Shown: positions 28,496-42,472 of the stretch, in pieces | Position numbering within the stretch: the first letter of the stretch is position 1 | Layout: each line of letters begins with the position of its first letter | Made by a program: the position numbers and the translations under genes | Assembly (NCBI GenBank): GCA_018350325.1 | Contig: JAEVLN010000002.1 | Location: 5,315,456-5,379,455 of the forward strand | Source: Globodera rostochiensis | Taxonomy: Eukaryota > Nematoda > Chromadorea > Rhabditida > Heteroderidae | DNA length: 64,000 nt | Reading direction: 5' to 3' | Notes under the pieces: generated by a model | What the model was told of the DNA's origin: nothing | The model's input: the letters and a program-made list of their open reading frames with translations, nothing else | The model's database searches: none

Positions 28496-28604
28496 ACACT
28501 AATGTTGTGGAGGACCAAACTGATTAATTGCTGTTCACGGAACATCTGTGTTGTGAGAATGTACAATTTGATCTCACAAATGTTGTGGGGTCCCAAACAC
28601 TAGC
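28496..28604 (+). repeat. Dispersed repeat with internal inverted words (relative at 56,385-56,446, minus)
   Basis: The segment 28,534-28,600 matches the minus strand of 56,385-56,446 over about 65 bp, with the 21-mer core aacatctgtgttgtgagaat(g) shared. Inside it ttgtgaga and tctcacaa can pair around a 13-base loop. The phrase aatgttgtggrgg occurs twice, near 28,501 and 28,580. The opposite orientations at the two loci suggest a mobile or once-mobile sequence. Confidence 0.65.
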
Positions 28605-29840
28605 TTAAACCTTTGCATTATATAAACTTTTTTTAAAATTTAACAGAATAATTTTACATAATATTTATATATAAAATTTCTGAAAGCTTGTAACTGGTTC
28701 ACAAATTTTGATTTTTGAGACAAACTAATAATAAATTTTTAGCCTCAAGAAATTTTATCTTCTAATTATTCTTTTACTTCTTTCGGTTTATAAATAATGT
28801 TCCTGTTATTTAACACATTTATCGGATTATATTCTAATGAATTAAAGACTAATTTTATTAATTTATTTTGTTATCTCGATCATCTCATCCAGTTTCTTTT
28901 CATTTACGGGTTGAGGTCATGCATGAAAAACTTCAAATTTTTGGATCGATTTTTAAGTTTCTTGGATAGATTTTATTTTTATCATAATTTTTGCTAAAGA
29001 ATTTATATATTCAAAAATGATTAAATAAGCAAACTTTGTTAAGATACAGAATTTTTTTAATTAAAAAACTCATGTTCAATTTAAGTATTATGCACCATGC
29101 GGTGCTTATTTGATTTGTGTGCCCACTGTACTCTCAACCTGGCGTGCGCTACTACATGACTTTTAATATCTTTCAGAATTTCAAATAAGAATTAAAATTT
29201 ATATTTAAAGTAATATCTAAATAAATTTTCTAGAAAGAAGTAATTTTGAGGTAACTTTGTCGTCTAATTTCATGATAAAACATTTGTTTTTTATCATTTT
29301 GTTGCTGTGTCTCACCTAATGGCCTTTATTATGGCAATTTAAAATTTAATTTAACAATGTATAAGATAGCAATATTGTTATTGTTAAAAGCGGAAATAAG
29401 ATAAGTTTTTATAATGTTTTTTTTGTTGTACTAGCAATTGTTCCAAGAATTGGCTTGAGACAGAATCTCACTCAATTTTAGTTTTCTCTGCGCCCCCTTT
29501 ATTTTTTGTATTTCGTTTTAAGGTTTAATGTTTATTTAGACAGTTTAATATATTTTAAATATAGAGAATATACACAACGGCGATTTAAATAAAATAAAAA
29601 TATCAACAGTGTTGATTAAATCTCTATTCTTATACTTTCTGCTTTAACATTTGCTGTAGCATATTAAATTTTTGATGTCTTGGCTCAAAAGTCGGTAATC
29701 CGAACATGTAAAAATCCTTGTAATCGAAATTCTGTTTCCAAAATTATGGAATACACCCTTGATTGCATTGCCTGTGATGGGTGTGGCTTGAATAAATTTC
29801 AGAGAATTATAACAGTGAATTGTTTCTCTTTCGTATTATT

Positions 29841-30836
29841 AATCATCTCATTCCAAATTTATCTCAAATGTACGGCTAGAGACCCCATTTTCCCGACTTA
29901 AATGGCACCACATTAATTAATAGCCAACATTTGGCACATCTAATAAACGCTTATTAATGGGCTATACGAAAATTGTAAATTGCTACTGAAGATTTAAATT
30001 ATGGTACATTATCTACAATAATATTTTATGTTACGCTCATAATATTTTTAAATAAATTGTTTTTATTTACATTTTAATTTAGGTAAAACGGTTATTTATT
30101 TACATTTTAATTCAGGTAACTGAAATTTCTTTTGGGTTCAATAATGGAATGGTAATTATAGCCTTTTGATTAATCATCAATATATTGTGTAGTTGCAAAA
30201 AATTAAATAAAATCAATTTACCGAAATGCACATTTGAGGAAAATCGAGGTCGAATAAATTATTTTATTAAGTTAATTCTTTATTTTTCTTCTTTCTAAAC
30301 GCAATATTAAGTTAAAAATTATAAGGTGTTTCAAACGTTTTCTAATTAAACGGATTATTTTTTTTGATTAGCTCGTAAACTTTTAAATTGAGTTCGAAGT
30401 AGAGTCTCGGTTGTCTTCTTACTTATTTTAATTGCTCCCTCTGGTTTGTCTGGTGTTTTAAGTTCCTTGCGCTTTGCGTTTTACTTGAAAGATTTAATTA
30501 TTTATTTGAACTGTATTTAAAACTTTATTTTGATTTGAATAGTTCGATTAATCTAAATGTTTAGTTTCGAACTTTTCTCACTTTTTGGATTTGAGTTGGA
30601 CCGATAACTGCGTTTTTGGACGGCGTTGTTGTTAGCTGTTTAACGGTCTTTGTATTTTGGCCCAGTTTTTTTTATTTACCGATTTTTATCGGTTTTGGCT
30701 ATTTTTAATAATTCATTTTTTATTAATATAATTCTTTTTACATGCATTTTAGATTTTATTTTTTAATAAAATAGCGTAATATTTTTTAAATGAAATTAAA
30801 GTTTTGCGCAACTTGAATTTTGGTTGTTTTAGAGAC
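29841..30836. repeat. Duplication of about 1 kb, copy 1 (partner 31,887-33,066)
   Basis: From aatcatctcattccaaattt onward the sequence matches 31,887 onward at a constant offset of 2,046 bp with only scattered differences, through islands such as tacggctagagaccccattt and tggaccgataactgcgtttt. It ends near 30,836 at tggttgttttagaga. A minus-strand reading or frame in this interval is not gene-like. The short interval before copy 2 (30,837-31,886) is AT linker with few islands. Confidence 0.9.
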
Positions 30837-31886
30837 ATTTTCTTGTTTTAATGCTTTTCTTTTACCTATAAAATAAATAAAATTTTTATCTTCCCATTAG
30901 GGTATAAAACATAAAATGTATGCCTTCAAAAGCAATCATCTCCTCCTATCCATGACACTCCTGGACCAAACCGTAATCATGCGCAACTTTTGCAGAGTTA
31001 ATAATATATATTATACATAAACCATTTCTTACGTAGATTTACAATAAGGATTGCAGTAATTTCTAGTTATGACTAATGAATAAATGGTTTAGCTTATTTT
31101 AAAATTTAATTTAAATAGATGGTTTTTTAAAATTAAAATAACACGGGAACGGGCAACAATTTCATTTCCTGTTAAATTTTTTTCTTCGATTCTCAATTAA
31201 CTCGTTTGATTATTCACTTTTCAGGTTAAATTTTGTATTTTTTTTAGTAAAATATTTTAAATATACTTTTGTTTGCCAAATTTTATTTTAATATTATTTT
31301 GCGTTTTTTTATATAATTTAATAATCGGAAAATATCCATCCAATCAGCGTATTATTATTTATTTAAGGTCTTACATAATTATTATTATTATTAAGCATTT
31401 TTGGTCGTGTTTTAAACTTTTGAACTTAACTGATATTCTTAATCCTATTTTTTTTTGTTCCATTTAATCGACCTCATAGTTCTGTGTTTGAATCATAAAA
31501 ACTTTAAGTGTTTAGTACAAGCAAAAATTTGAGATAATTAAGATAGCTTAATTCAGCTTATGCGGATTTATTGATAAGATTAATATCTACTATTAAAAAT
31601 CTTTTAATTAATTGACTATATATCAACCTTGCTCCAACTTCGCAAAGTTGCAGGATTTGCATTATATTTTTAATTTACATTCTTTCATTTTGATATCTGT
31701 TGAATTAGCATTATATAAATTGTTTAAGCAATTAAGCTGTTGTTAAATTTAGCTTAGAAATATTAAACGTACAACCAAAAAAAGGCATTAATGATTAAAT
31801 AAACAATTGTTTTAATTCGGGATTCCGCAAATCAAAAACTTTATTTGCATTTCTGTAAATTTGGTCCTTAGCCGTACTAATCCAAA

Positions 31887-33066
31887 AATCATCTCATTCC
31901 AAATTTATCTCAAATGTACGGCTAGAGACCCCATTTTCCCGACTTAAATGGCACCACATTAATTAATAGCCAACATTTGGCACATGCTAATAAACGCTTA
32001 TTAATGGGCTATACGAAAATTGTAAATTGCTACTGAAGAATTAATTATGGTACATTATCTACGATAATATTTTATGTTACGCTCATAATATTTTTAAATA
32101 AATTGTTTTATTTACATTTTAATTTAGGTAAAACGTTTATTTATTTACATTTTAATTCAGGTAACTGAAATTTCTTTTGGGTTCAATAATGGAATGGTAA
32201 TTATAGCCTTTTGATTAATCATCAATATATTGTGTAGTTGCAAAAAATTAAATAAAATCAATTTACCGAAATGCACATTTGAGGAAAATCGAGGTCGAAT
32301 AAATTATTTTATTAAGTTAATTCTTTATTTTTCTTCTTTCTAAACGCAATATTAAGTTAAAAATTATAAGGTGTTTCAAACGTTTTCTAATTAAACGGAT
32401 TATTTTTTTTGATTAGCTCGTAAACTTTTAAATTGAGTTCGAAGTAGAGTCTCGGTTGTCTTCTTACTTATTTTAATTGCTCCCTCTGGTTTGTCTGGTG
32501 TTTTAAGTTCCTTGCGCTTTGCGTTTTACTTGAAAGATTTAATTATTTATTTGAACTGTATTTAAAACTTTATTTTGATTTGAATAGTTCGATTAATCTA
32601 AATGTTTAGTTTCGAACTTTTCTCACTTTTTGGATTTGAGTTGGACCGATAACTGCGTTTTTGGACGGCGTTGTTGTTAGCTGTTTAACGGTCTTTGTAT
32701 TTTGGCCCAGTTTTTTTTATTTGCCGATTTTTATCGGTTTGGCTATTTTTAATAATTTATTTTTATTAATTTTATTTGGAGAAATTTATGATATTTTCAT
32801 TTTTCCAACATATAGTAAATTAAAGTTATAGAGGGGCGAGGGCGGGGGTTTGAGCTTAAATGATGATGTATTCCCTCGGCCTTGGTTGTATTTTTTTAAA
32901 TATTACAATAGTCATCTGGTTATCGTCATTGTAAAATGTTTTATATTTCTTGCATGTTTAGTTTTGAATTTTTTTTACATGAATTTTAGATTTTACTTTT
33001 TAATAAAATAGCGTAATATTTTTTAAATTAAATTAAAGTTTTGTGCAACATTTGGTTGTTTTAGAG
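31887..33066. repeat. Duplication of about 1 kb, copy 2, with an extra ~200 bp
   Basis: Same content as 29,841-30,836 in direct orientation. Relative to copy 1 it contains about 200 extra bases (near 32,771-32,968) that include the G-rich patch gaggggcgagggcggggg. This is either an insertion here or a deletion in copy 1; no flanking duplication is obvious. Confidence 0.88.
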
Positions 33067-34347
33067 TCTCGCTCGGAGCTCAAGTCCGGGCTCTACCTAA
33101 AACTGACTTTGCATTCCCAATATCCAACCTTAAACTGGACTTTTTATTTCCAAAAATGCAAACCTAACATTGAGTTTTATTCCCTAAATTACAAATTTAA
33201 AATTGATTTTTGCATTCCCAATATACATATACATAAACTTGACGAATGAGGGGAAGTTTGCAAATTAAAGAAACTCTTCCCCCATTAATAAAAATGTTAT
33301 CCAAATATTTCGAAATGTCAAGCAAAATGCAAAAGTTTGATGAATTTTCTGGATGTTAATGGGATCCAAGTTTGGAATTAATGCTAAATTCAAGCTTTAA
33401 ATAATTTTTTTTTGATCAAATTTGGTTACAAGTTTTAAAGAAAATGTACGGCTTTTTGGCGGTCTTGGGATTGAATCGGCTCTTTATTCAGACTGGAACT
33501 TTGATAATGTTCAGCTGCGCCCTCGGTTCTATCTTTAATTTTTTTTATTAATTTTGGATCTTAATCTATCTAGCTTCCGGATTTTGTTTTTTTAATTTAA
33601 TCCAATATTAGATAAGCAAAAATTTTTCATAAAAAAATGTGTATTTTTTTTTTATTACAAAAATATTTGTAAATGCCAAAATAGGCTGAAATGATATAGA
33701 TTGTGTTACATTCCCTTTAATACTTTTAATTTATAAAAAATAAAATTTATTTTTTACCAAATGAGCTCGAGTGGAAGAGTTTGATACTGCAATAAAAAAG
33801 TTACATTTGTTTTTGTTTAATAATCCTGTTGGCTTTGCGTTTTATATGAATAGTAGCTAGTAATAAATTTTGTTCTAATGAAAACATTTAATTTAGGTAT
33901 ATAAATCTTTAGTTTTTTTTTTAGAAATTTTATTTTATTTTCAATACCCGCAATTTTGTTAATGTGTATTAGCAAAAATTTGGGTTGAATAGGTTTAGGT
34001 GTGAACATTTTTTTCGAAGTTTGATGTTAAAATACGCACCGCCCAGAATATTAAACTATTTATTAAATAACCTTTATTTTGTCTGGTTTTTGAATTTTTA
34101 AGACGTAGTTTAAATTCAAATTATAGATCGGCTATTAAATGTTAAAAATTTAAGATCAAATGTTTTAAATAATTTGAGTTACTTTTTAAAACGTTCTAAT
34201 AAATAAACATATAATTGTGTTACCATATTTTACGTTTTGCCATATTTCTGCGATTTTTAAAAATTTGCCTAATTTTTAAGATTTGTTCAAATTTCTAAAC
34301 AAAAATGCTTAAGCCTTAGAACATTTCGCCAATAATTCTTCAAATTT

Positions 34348-34377
34348 GACGGCGCCTATCGGCGCCGCCAGACCTCT
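34348..34377 (+). other. GC hairpin island (relative at 59,593-59,625)
   Basis: GGCGCC (34,351-34,356), loop tatc, GGCGCC (34,361-34,366) is a perfect stem-loop in an otherwise AT-rich stretch. It is followed by gccagacctc. A related island at 59,593 reads cggtggcgtctttcggcacc then gccggacttc. A third partial form, cggcggtggctatcgc, lies at 34,461. The family is real by similarity; its role is unknown. Confidence 0.55.
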
Positions 34378-36646
34378 CTCATTCCCAAAAAGCTTCAAAA
34401 AATTGCGTATTTTTAAAAGTTTGGGTTCTTAAAAAATAAATCAAAAATTCAAAATTTTCTCGGCGGTGGCTATCGCTTATTTTTAAATATTTAAATCTTT
34501 TCACCATTTTTATTTCCATCTACAATTCACTGATGCACAGACAACTTTAATGATTTTGATTAGAGTTTTATCAAGTAAAATTGCATTTTACATTCTTAAC
34601 AAGTTATAAAAAAATACAAATTTTGAATGGTTTGTCGGCCAATATAAATATAGGTATCTTTAAAATATTTAAAATAGCGATGACCAGAATCAATTTAGTC
34701 TTGGCTGCAGGGCGGAAACTGAAATTAAAAATAAAAAGCTAAAAAAATCATAAAAAATGGAGAATTGGAATTTTATGTTTTATATTTATTTTCATATTTT
34801 TAATTTCACTCAATTTTTTTTTGAATATTATTCTGAAATTTACTTTTATCAATGACCATAAAAAATTTTGGATTATAAAATTTGTTTTATTTATTATTAT
34901 TTTAAAATAGATACATTTAGGGTGTTTTGTCATATTTCATATTAATATTCAATATAACTTTGTCTACATCCTTCATTAATTTAAAATGGGTTTTTTTAAT
35001 TTATTTGTGCCTTCACATTCGCATGAAGATCAGCTTTTGTGGATTTTTTAATAAGTAACCTTCTTGCATCAATATAGTGATATGACAGTAATTTAGAGTA
35101 AAGATCATCATTTGTTTTATTGAATTTCTTTTTAATATTTTTAAAAGATATAGGTATAGAATAATTTCAGAACCTGTCCTCGCATTTGTAAAGGACAATG
35201 ATGATGTTAGCAGTTTCCCATAGAGGGACGGGCGTGATGACAGCCAATGACTGACGTTAAATCATATATTTTAGCATTTCATATTGCATATAATTGTGAC
35301 TAATGAATACATTTTAAAATGCATAAGTCGGAGCGCTCCGCGTTCTTCATGCGCCATTGTGATTTAATATCTCTGCCTTTAATTTTTTATTTGCTAAATT
35401 TGATGTTGTTTGCTTACAAATTAGCTTTATAATTTTATTTTTCACACCTCTCTTTGTGATGTTTACATCCTTAAATCAATGCTGATATCAGCGCATAAAT
35501 TCTTGTATCTTTTTAAATTTAATTTAAAATATGGTCACGTGCACTGTCTTGGCTGCTTTGTCTTGCTCACAAAATTTTTATTTTCAATTTGTAATTATTT
35601 AAATAAGATAACAACATTTTGTTTTTAAATTAAATTAATAATTTTTTTACGTTCAAATTAAAATTTGTTGTTGTATTTAAAAATAAAAATCAATATTTCA
35701 TCACAAACGGCAGGCATAATGATCATTCCTCCGAATCTTTCACGTTTTCCCTTTCTCGCATTACGAACGAACAAAGTTGGTTCGATTTGCGATTGTGTCG
35801 TCCTTTATTTCTCGAACCTATCTTAGTTTTAACAATTTTTTTTAGATTTTTGGCATGTTTTGAAATTAAGTTATATTTTATAACATATCCTTGACGTATA
35901 TTTTATTTTGAATTTGATTCTAAGTGTATTAAAATATATTGCAAATGGGCTCGATGTTAATTATGGATGAAAAGTTTTCATCTTTATTCAGTATGATTTG
36001 CTAAAGTTCATTTAATTAATTTAGGCTATTTTGTTTAGATTAGCTTTTATTGTGTTATTATTGAATATTGAGCTCACGGCCTCTACGTATTCTTGCTTTT
36101 TTAATTTGAGTTTTAGAGCTAAATATTTATTTTTTTTTATTGTATCCACAAACAGCAGCACAGCAAACTTGAGCTTCGTCATTGCCAGAATATGCTGAAT
36201 ATTTGCGCGCACGGCCACCCATTGTGAACTATACAATTTATTTTATGATGAAGACTGTGACGCATAAAAGCGTAAAAAACATACCGCAATTTTGATTTCA
36301 AAAACTTAGCTCTTAATACAATCGGTAGAAATAAATGCAACGAAAACATTGTATTTGTTATAATAGAATGCTCTTTCTATTTCACATTTTGTCTTGATTT
36401 TAATTTTGAATGGTGTCATCTTCATTAAATAAAATTTATTCAATTTTATTTGGTAAATTTTTCATTATATTTTCTGCACCCTTAATTAGGTGAGGTAAAC
36501 AGTGAAGGGTTTAGTGCGACTTGAACGAGTGATCAGAAATTGGTAATAGAATAGTTTGTAAAAAACAGAACCTAGTGTAATATTTATATTCGGTATTGCT
36601 GTTCTGGTTCATTGAAGGGCACGGGTCCAACCCAATGCGTAAGAAG

Positions 36647-36721
36647 GTGCCTATGGCTGAGTGATACACCTAAAGGTTAATTGTACTTTGGGTCTAAGGT
36701 TCTAACCCCCTCTCGCGGCAT
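36647..36721 (+). pseudogene. Degenerate tRNA-like sequence
   Basis: TGGCTGAGTGAT at 36,654 fits a pol III box A. GGTTCTAACCC at 36,698 fits box B with one mismatch. Their starts are 44 bases apart, as in a normal tRNA with a short variable arm. The 5' gtgcc can pair with ggcat at the 3' side only if three extra bases are allowed. The T stem is broken beyond two pairs and the D loop lacks the usual GG, so this is not a working tRNA. It may be a tRNA pseudogene or a SINE head. It sits about 150 bp before the skew switch at 36,840. Confidence 0.35.
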
Positions 36722-36827
36722 CATTTTTTTAAAATTTAATTCTTCCTTCTTTGTTTTTACAATTTTTTTGCTAAAAATCAGAGGGAGAATCTTTTATCTA
36801 GCTTAGATTTTAAAATTTATTTTTATT

Positions 36828-37270
36828 GAATAGATTGTATTAATGTGCTATAACAAAAAATAAAAATACTTTAAAATATGATTGATTAATTGCCGTTTGC
36901 TCAAAATATCAATTTAAACAAAAAAAAACGAATTAATAAATGAATGCTTGAGCTGGAATGCGCTGGAAACGGGGCTGAGATTCGCATATATCAATAACCA
37001 TTAGTAAACAAATAATTATTCAAACATAGTTATAAACAAAAATATTAAATTGAAATTAAAAAATCAAAATATTCATTAATACATCGTGACTTTAAATCTC
37101 AACCACAAAGTATTTTCGTATTAATAAAAAAAAATAAAGAAACTGCAAAATTATTACATCCTATAATAGAATAGATTGAATATGTGCTATTAAATATAAA
37201 TAAATGAAATTAAATTATAGAATTTTGATTAAAAGCCGTTTGTTAGTCAAAACATAAATTCAAACAAGCA
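36828..37270. repeat. Local direct duplication
   Basis: gaatagattg followed by atgtgctat and, about 70 bp later, gccgtttg with a following aatttaaaca-like word occurs at 36,828-36,923 and again at 37,169-37,265. Between them lies an island with gctggaatgcgctggaaacg. Confidence 0.65.
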
Positions 37271-37578
37271 CAACATGGGTGTCTCCAAAGGGTCGATTAA
37301 ATAAAGTGTGACGGAAGAAACAATAATTATATTTAATTCAAATTTTCAAAATAAACAAAACTTATTATGATGATGAACCAATGACGATACGATAATGGCA
37401 AAACTGGAAAAATTGTCTAATACCTCAAAAAAATGCAATCAAATAAATTATTATTCAATTACTTATGTTTATACATCTAATGCACAAATTTAAAATAATA
37501 GTACAATGAAAGCAAACCGTCCGAATCAAGGCTGGATTCATAAAATGACAGCTATATGACCAGCTCCATAAGAAATAA

Positions 37579-37672
37579 AAAGAAATTTTTGACATTAAAT
37601 GTTTAGTAAAAATAATCAATCACAATAAAATTAAAAACAAATTTGTAAATGATGAGCGAAGAACAGAAAAAA
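37579..37672. repeat. Dispersed repeat copy 2 (partner at 964-1,037)
   Basis: Matches 964-1,037 from aaagaaatttttgacattaa to gagcgaagaacagaaa, with an internal AT insertion. Same orientation as copy 1 and same sign of local A/T bias. Confidence 0.6.
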
Positions 37673-40352
37673 AATTGAACCCAAATATTAACCTTTTATC
37701 TTAATATTAAACAAGCTTTTCATCATTTATTGTGCTTTCAACAAAAAATGATGTTATATCAAAAGTTTGCAGACCAGACAAGTATAAAATTATTATTAAA
37801 CATAAGTATTATCATTTTATCTTAAAAATTTATATTACATAAAACATTTACACTGTGTATATAAAAAAACAGATGATAAACCGCAAAATGGTGGCTTTAT
37901 CATTTAATTTATAAATTTAATTAAATGTTATTAAAAAATAAATCCCGTATGGTATTTTTATTAAGAAACATTGAAACAAGTAAATTATTATTTTCATTAT
38001 TTAAAAATAAATTTAGCAGAGAATACTTTCCATTCAAAATTATTTTATTTGAATAAATAGAACATAACATTGATTTTCTGAAAAATGGCTAAAATGATTA
38101 AAAAATGATTACCCATTTTAGAGAAGACTTAGCCTCAATTTGGATAGAAAATGGCAAAGGATGTCGGCTGCACAATTGGGATGCAACACATCTGCCGATC
38201 CTCCCGCTACAATAATCGTCAACCCACCAACACATATATTCTGGTCAGATAAAAAATGTGTAATTCCAGCAAAATAAAGTATTAACTTGTTTTAAAAAAA
38301 CACGTTTATTCGACATTTTCAATTTACAAATTAGTAGTCATAAATCGAATAAAAGAAACAAGTGAACCATATTTCTTCAAAATAAAACAAAGAAATCGTG
38401 ATAATTAAATTTAAAATATTTATTGCAAAAGACAATTTTTTTATGTGAAATTAATAAATATCTTTAATGCATTCATTTAGAATGGGTAATTATTAAATTT
38501 TAATAAAAGTAAATAATACCTATAAAAATGATACGCTTATATAACAAATTACAAAAACGTAAGATGAATAATATTGATAAAATAACTTATACGATAAGCA
38601 CAAATAGATTTTATTTAGTCTTGCTTCATTTCTAAAAAATTATATAAGACAGCTTATCTTCAATATACTAATAATTATATGAAAGAAAAAGCTGCGAAAT
38701 ATTTTGTTTAAAAAAATGTACTAAAATAAATTAAGATTAAAAAATCAGTTTTAAATAAAATTTCGGATTGATTAGGAACGAACCCAATCTGGAATTTGAC
38801 CTCATCAAATAACAACTAAGCCATAATTCATCCACTTCTTCAATGTTAGACAAGGAAATGAAAAACAAACAATTTGATTTACTTATCTTTGGAAATTTTA
38901 AATGTCACCCTATGAAATTACCTTATTTGACTAACAAATTAGTGGCATCAAAACAACCACAACAACGACCATATAGTTAATTATTTTGATCGCAGGTCAA
39001 TAAATATCTTTTCATTTTTTCAAACTGCCAAACCAGCCGTCCGGCGGATGCAAAAGTGGTGTTAATGTTGTTGTGATTTAAATTGAGTTTATATTTATTT
39101 TTAAATTTTCCCGATTTTATTATTTTTAATTTCATGCAACTCGAGAACTCGATTCAACTACCGTTTTTCAATAAATGAAACAACAATGCAAAATAATTTT
39201 GTTAAAAAATAAATGAACTTTTAAAAAGTTTTGTGTAGACTACAGAAAGTACCCAATCGAGGGTACATCTCGGAAAATAATGCAGAATACCATAACTATT
39301 AAATATATAAACTAGTCAATATGAAAATTCGACAAATTTAGCAAAACGACTAGTCTCAGATTCCATTTTACATTAAAAAACATAAATCAAAAACCAAATT
39401 AAGCATTAATATTCTACAAAATAACGGTTTAACAGGAGGTGTATAAATGGGGAAAACACCCAGTTCTAAGTATATAAAATTCATAACTTAAAATTTGTAA
39501 AAATATAATATAGGTAAGACGGAAAGTTGAAAGTCATGATACCCATACTTTCTGCAAAATTGCGGAGGCTAGAATGAAACACGAAATATTGACTGACAGA
39601 AATATTTATTAATGAAAATTTTAATTATGGTTAATAATTAATAAAATATTAATAAGACAACGAGCTTAAAATAATTAAATAAAAATAAGATCCATAATTA
39701 TGGAATGCTTTTTGCGCCGGCTTCCTAAAATATTTAATTAACCTAAAATCTAAAATATTTTTATTTTCGTAATTGAAGAACGAAAACAATTTGTAAGGAA
39801 TTGAACCAAATGATATTTCTTTTAATTAATTTGACATGACGAAAAATACTCTGTAAACCAGTTACAAAATAATGGAATATCGTACCTCTTTTCATATAGG
39901 TCAAAGATATTGCGTGAGTGAAAGTACAGCTTATAAAACTATTAGGTGTGGAATGTAGCAAAAACGCCCGTTTACTATGCGCAAATAATTAAACATATTC
40001 ACCCTTTTACATTTTGGTGTCTATAAAACGATGATGATCCTAAAGTCAATTTCAAATGTTCTGACCGACAGCCAACAAACTGCTTTTGGTTAGGTCAGTC
40101 AGCAAAATAAACAAAAATTATATTTTTGTGCCATTGAATTTGTTTGTAATTTTTTTATTCGTTATGATGACTTTATTATAAAATAATTTGCATTTATTTT
40201 TAAATAAAAAGTGTTCAGACACAACACTGTACTGCAAAGTTATTTTGAAAAAATTCTAAACAAAGCTGAAGTATATTATATTAATAAAAAGTCTCTATTT
40301 TTTCAAACCAATTAATAACAAACATTTAAATTATTGAAAAGTTAAATAAGCA

Positions 40353-40781
40353 CCAAAAAACTTTATTGGAATACAAAAACAAATAAAGAGTATGGAGTTC
40401 TACAAATTTAAAATTCAAATAAACAAAATAAATGCTAAATATACCAAAGAACCCCAAATGCATATACTGGTCATCCATGATAATTTTTGATAATTAATAA
40501 TTACTTATTATTCAACTTAATTTTTATTCAATTTTTAAAACAAATTAAACCAAATAGTTCTTGCTAAAAAATATTTCAAAAAACTTTATTGAAAACAAAA
40601 ATAATAAAGAATATGTAGAATCTCAAAATTTAAAATTCGAATGAACAAAATAAATGCCAAATATGCAAAGTTAATAAACCTCAAATTCATATACTGGGCA
40701 TTCATGATAATTTCTAAACTTAATTTTGATTCAATTTTCAAAACAACTTAAACCAAATTAGTTCGTGCTACAATAATACTT
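40353..40781. repeat. Diverged tandem duplication, period about 224 bp
   Basis: Unit 1 from 40,353 and unit 2 from 40,577 share caaaaaactttattg, a shared aaacaaaataaatgc word, the island catatactgg(t/g)cat.catgataat and the end accaaat(t)agttc(t/g)tgct. Island words are better preserved than linkers. Confidence 0.8.
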
Positions 40782-42472
40782 AAAATTCTAAAACACAGGA
40801 ATAACAAAAACATTAATGTAAAAGAAATTTGGTTTAAAATTTACTTTAAACATTTTAAATAAAAATCAAGATAAAACAATATATAAAATCGGTATATTTT
40901 AAATAAGACTCGTAACTAATTTATTATAAATTAATATCATAGCGAAATCATTGTAGTTAAATATTAATCGTAAATCAGCAAAAAATTCAACTAATAAACA
41001 AACAGAGTTTTAAAAGTTACAACTTAAAAGTAAAAATTAAGCATAAGTTTACGTAGACTATCGACTTTATCTTTCATTTTGAAGCACCATACAGAAGTTG
41101 TGGAGAACAGTTCCCCTATTCATTAAAAGCTTAACAATTTAAAAAATTTTATTTAAAGAAATTAATCAAAATCATTCCATTTTATATTAAACCACTTAAA
41201 AATAACATTTTGTACTTTTTCAATAAATAAAAAAATATATATAATATAATTAAATATAAATGCAACTTTTTAAAAAAAAGATCTAAAACTACTGCTTACG
41301 CGCAAGGACTGCTATCCAGGTTTAAGTTATAAGAGTCACTTAAGTGTATTTCTCTGTTAACTAAGGATAACACATACTTGTGTGTATGAAGGTGAGTATG
41401 TGTACTCGCGCAATACAGAGCATGTTCTGGAATTGGAGAGCAAAATGGATGAGCTGAAAAAAAGCAAAATTTTATTGTTAGTTGCATTGATGTAACACAA
41501 CACACTGTGAAGCGATTGCTCAATACGCCAAACACAATTGCGGACACCTGGTAAACATACGAATAAAGGTTAGCCAGATTCAACTACTACTGTCTAAAAT
41601 AAAATTGTTATGCTAATCCGCCAGATTTTTTTGATTGTTTTTTATAGATGAAATTACTCTTGAAATATCAAAAAACATGGGTTGAAAAATGTGTTTAATA
41701 AATTAATCTAAAAAAAGTAAACAATTAAACATAAGCAATGTTATTGACAACTCTAATATTAATAAAAAGCTTTTAAGTTCTGTGAAAAATTAACTAACAT
41801 TATTACACAAATTTTGAAAAAGATTTTACAAATTTGTTTAAAATTAATTTAACAAAAAATGTATCTTGGTGTGAAGTTAATTTTAACTCTAATGTAAAAT
41901 AACAAAAAGTAAAAAATGAATGCTAGAGGATAATTCTAAAAATATATAATATAAGAACAGGTTTAATATAAATATTGTATTTGATTTAAAATGACAATAA
42001 ACTACATTGAAAATTTCTTAACAATAAATATTTTTAAATAAACAAATTTAATATTTAAATATAAATATAAAATTTAAAATTTTAATGGTTAAATCTTTTC
42101 AATAACCTAATAATATTTCTCTTGAATCTGACATTATAAAAGATAATTAAAAAAATCATAATTGATTCCAAGCGAGTCGCAAAAATAATACATCTTAGAA
42201 AAATATAATATTTTAAAATAATCTGTGCGTTGAAAACAATGTTAAAATTTTAAAATCTTATATTTTTGATATAGTTATAAAAACTAATCTAAAAGTTGAG
42301 AAATCAAATTTAATTTTGCGTTTTTTTGCGTGTTTATCGTTGGTTATCATATGCGATAAAATTAAATCTTCTTTTTGAATATATTAACAGAAATGCTCGT
42401 CACATTTGATTAATAAATATAAAGGTTGAAATTCATTTAAAATCAGTTATCATTATTAAAACGAATTTTATT

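Larger units (their letters stand above)
22970..36840. other. T-rich (+ strand) gene-free domain
   Basis: From about 22,970 the + strand changes from A-rich to T-rich and stays so to about 36,840. Islands of mixed composition continue at similar spacing, for example near 23,450-23,510, 23,740-23,770, 25,590-25,660, 25,930-26,040, 26,940-27,030, 27,970-28,200 and 35,200-35,240. No supported gene. A stretch at about 26,090-26,560 is locally A-rich and holds two copies of a word like gtcccgaaaacctgcg, near 26,098 and 26,397. Confidence 0.65.
36840..42280. other. A-rich (+ strand) gene-free domain
   Basis: The + strand returns to A bias. Islands lie near 36,950-37,000, 37,500-37,560, 38,130-38,230, 38,960-39,060, 39,240-39,300, 40,060-40,100 and 41,290-41,570. 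The last two support frames of up to 95 codons on the minus strand that look like translated low-complexity sequence. No supported gene. Confidence 0.6.

Noticed and set aside
38130..38330. Minus-strand stop-free stretch with a balanced peptide around 38,140-38,240
   Set aside because: No start codon in frame before an upstream stop, no family recognised, and the length is within chance expectation.
41296..41583. 95-codon minus-strand frame in an island
   Set aside because: Contains an alternating His-Thr run from a CA/TG-rich patch and no domain signature.
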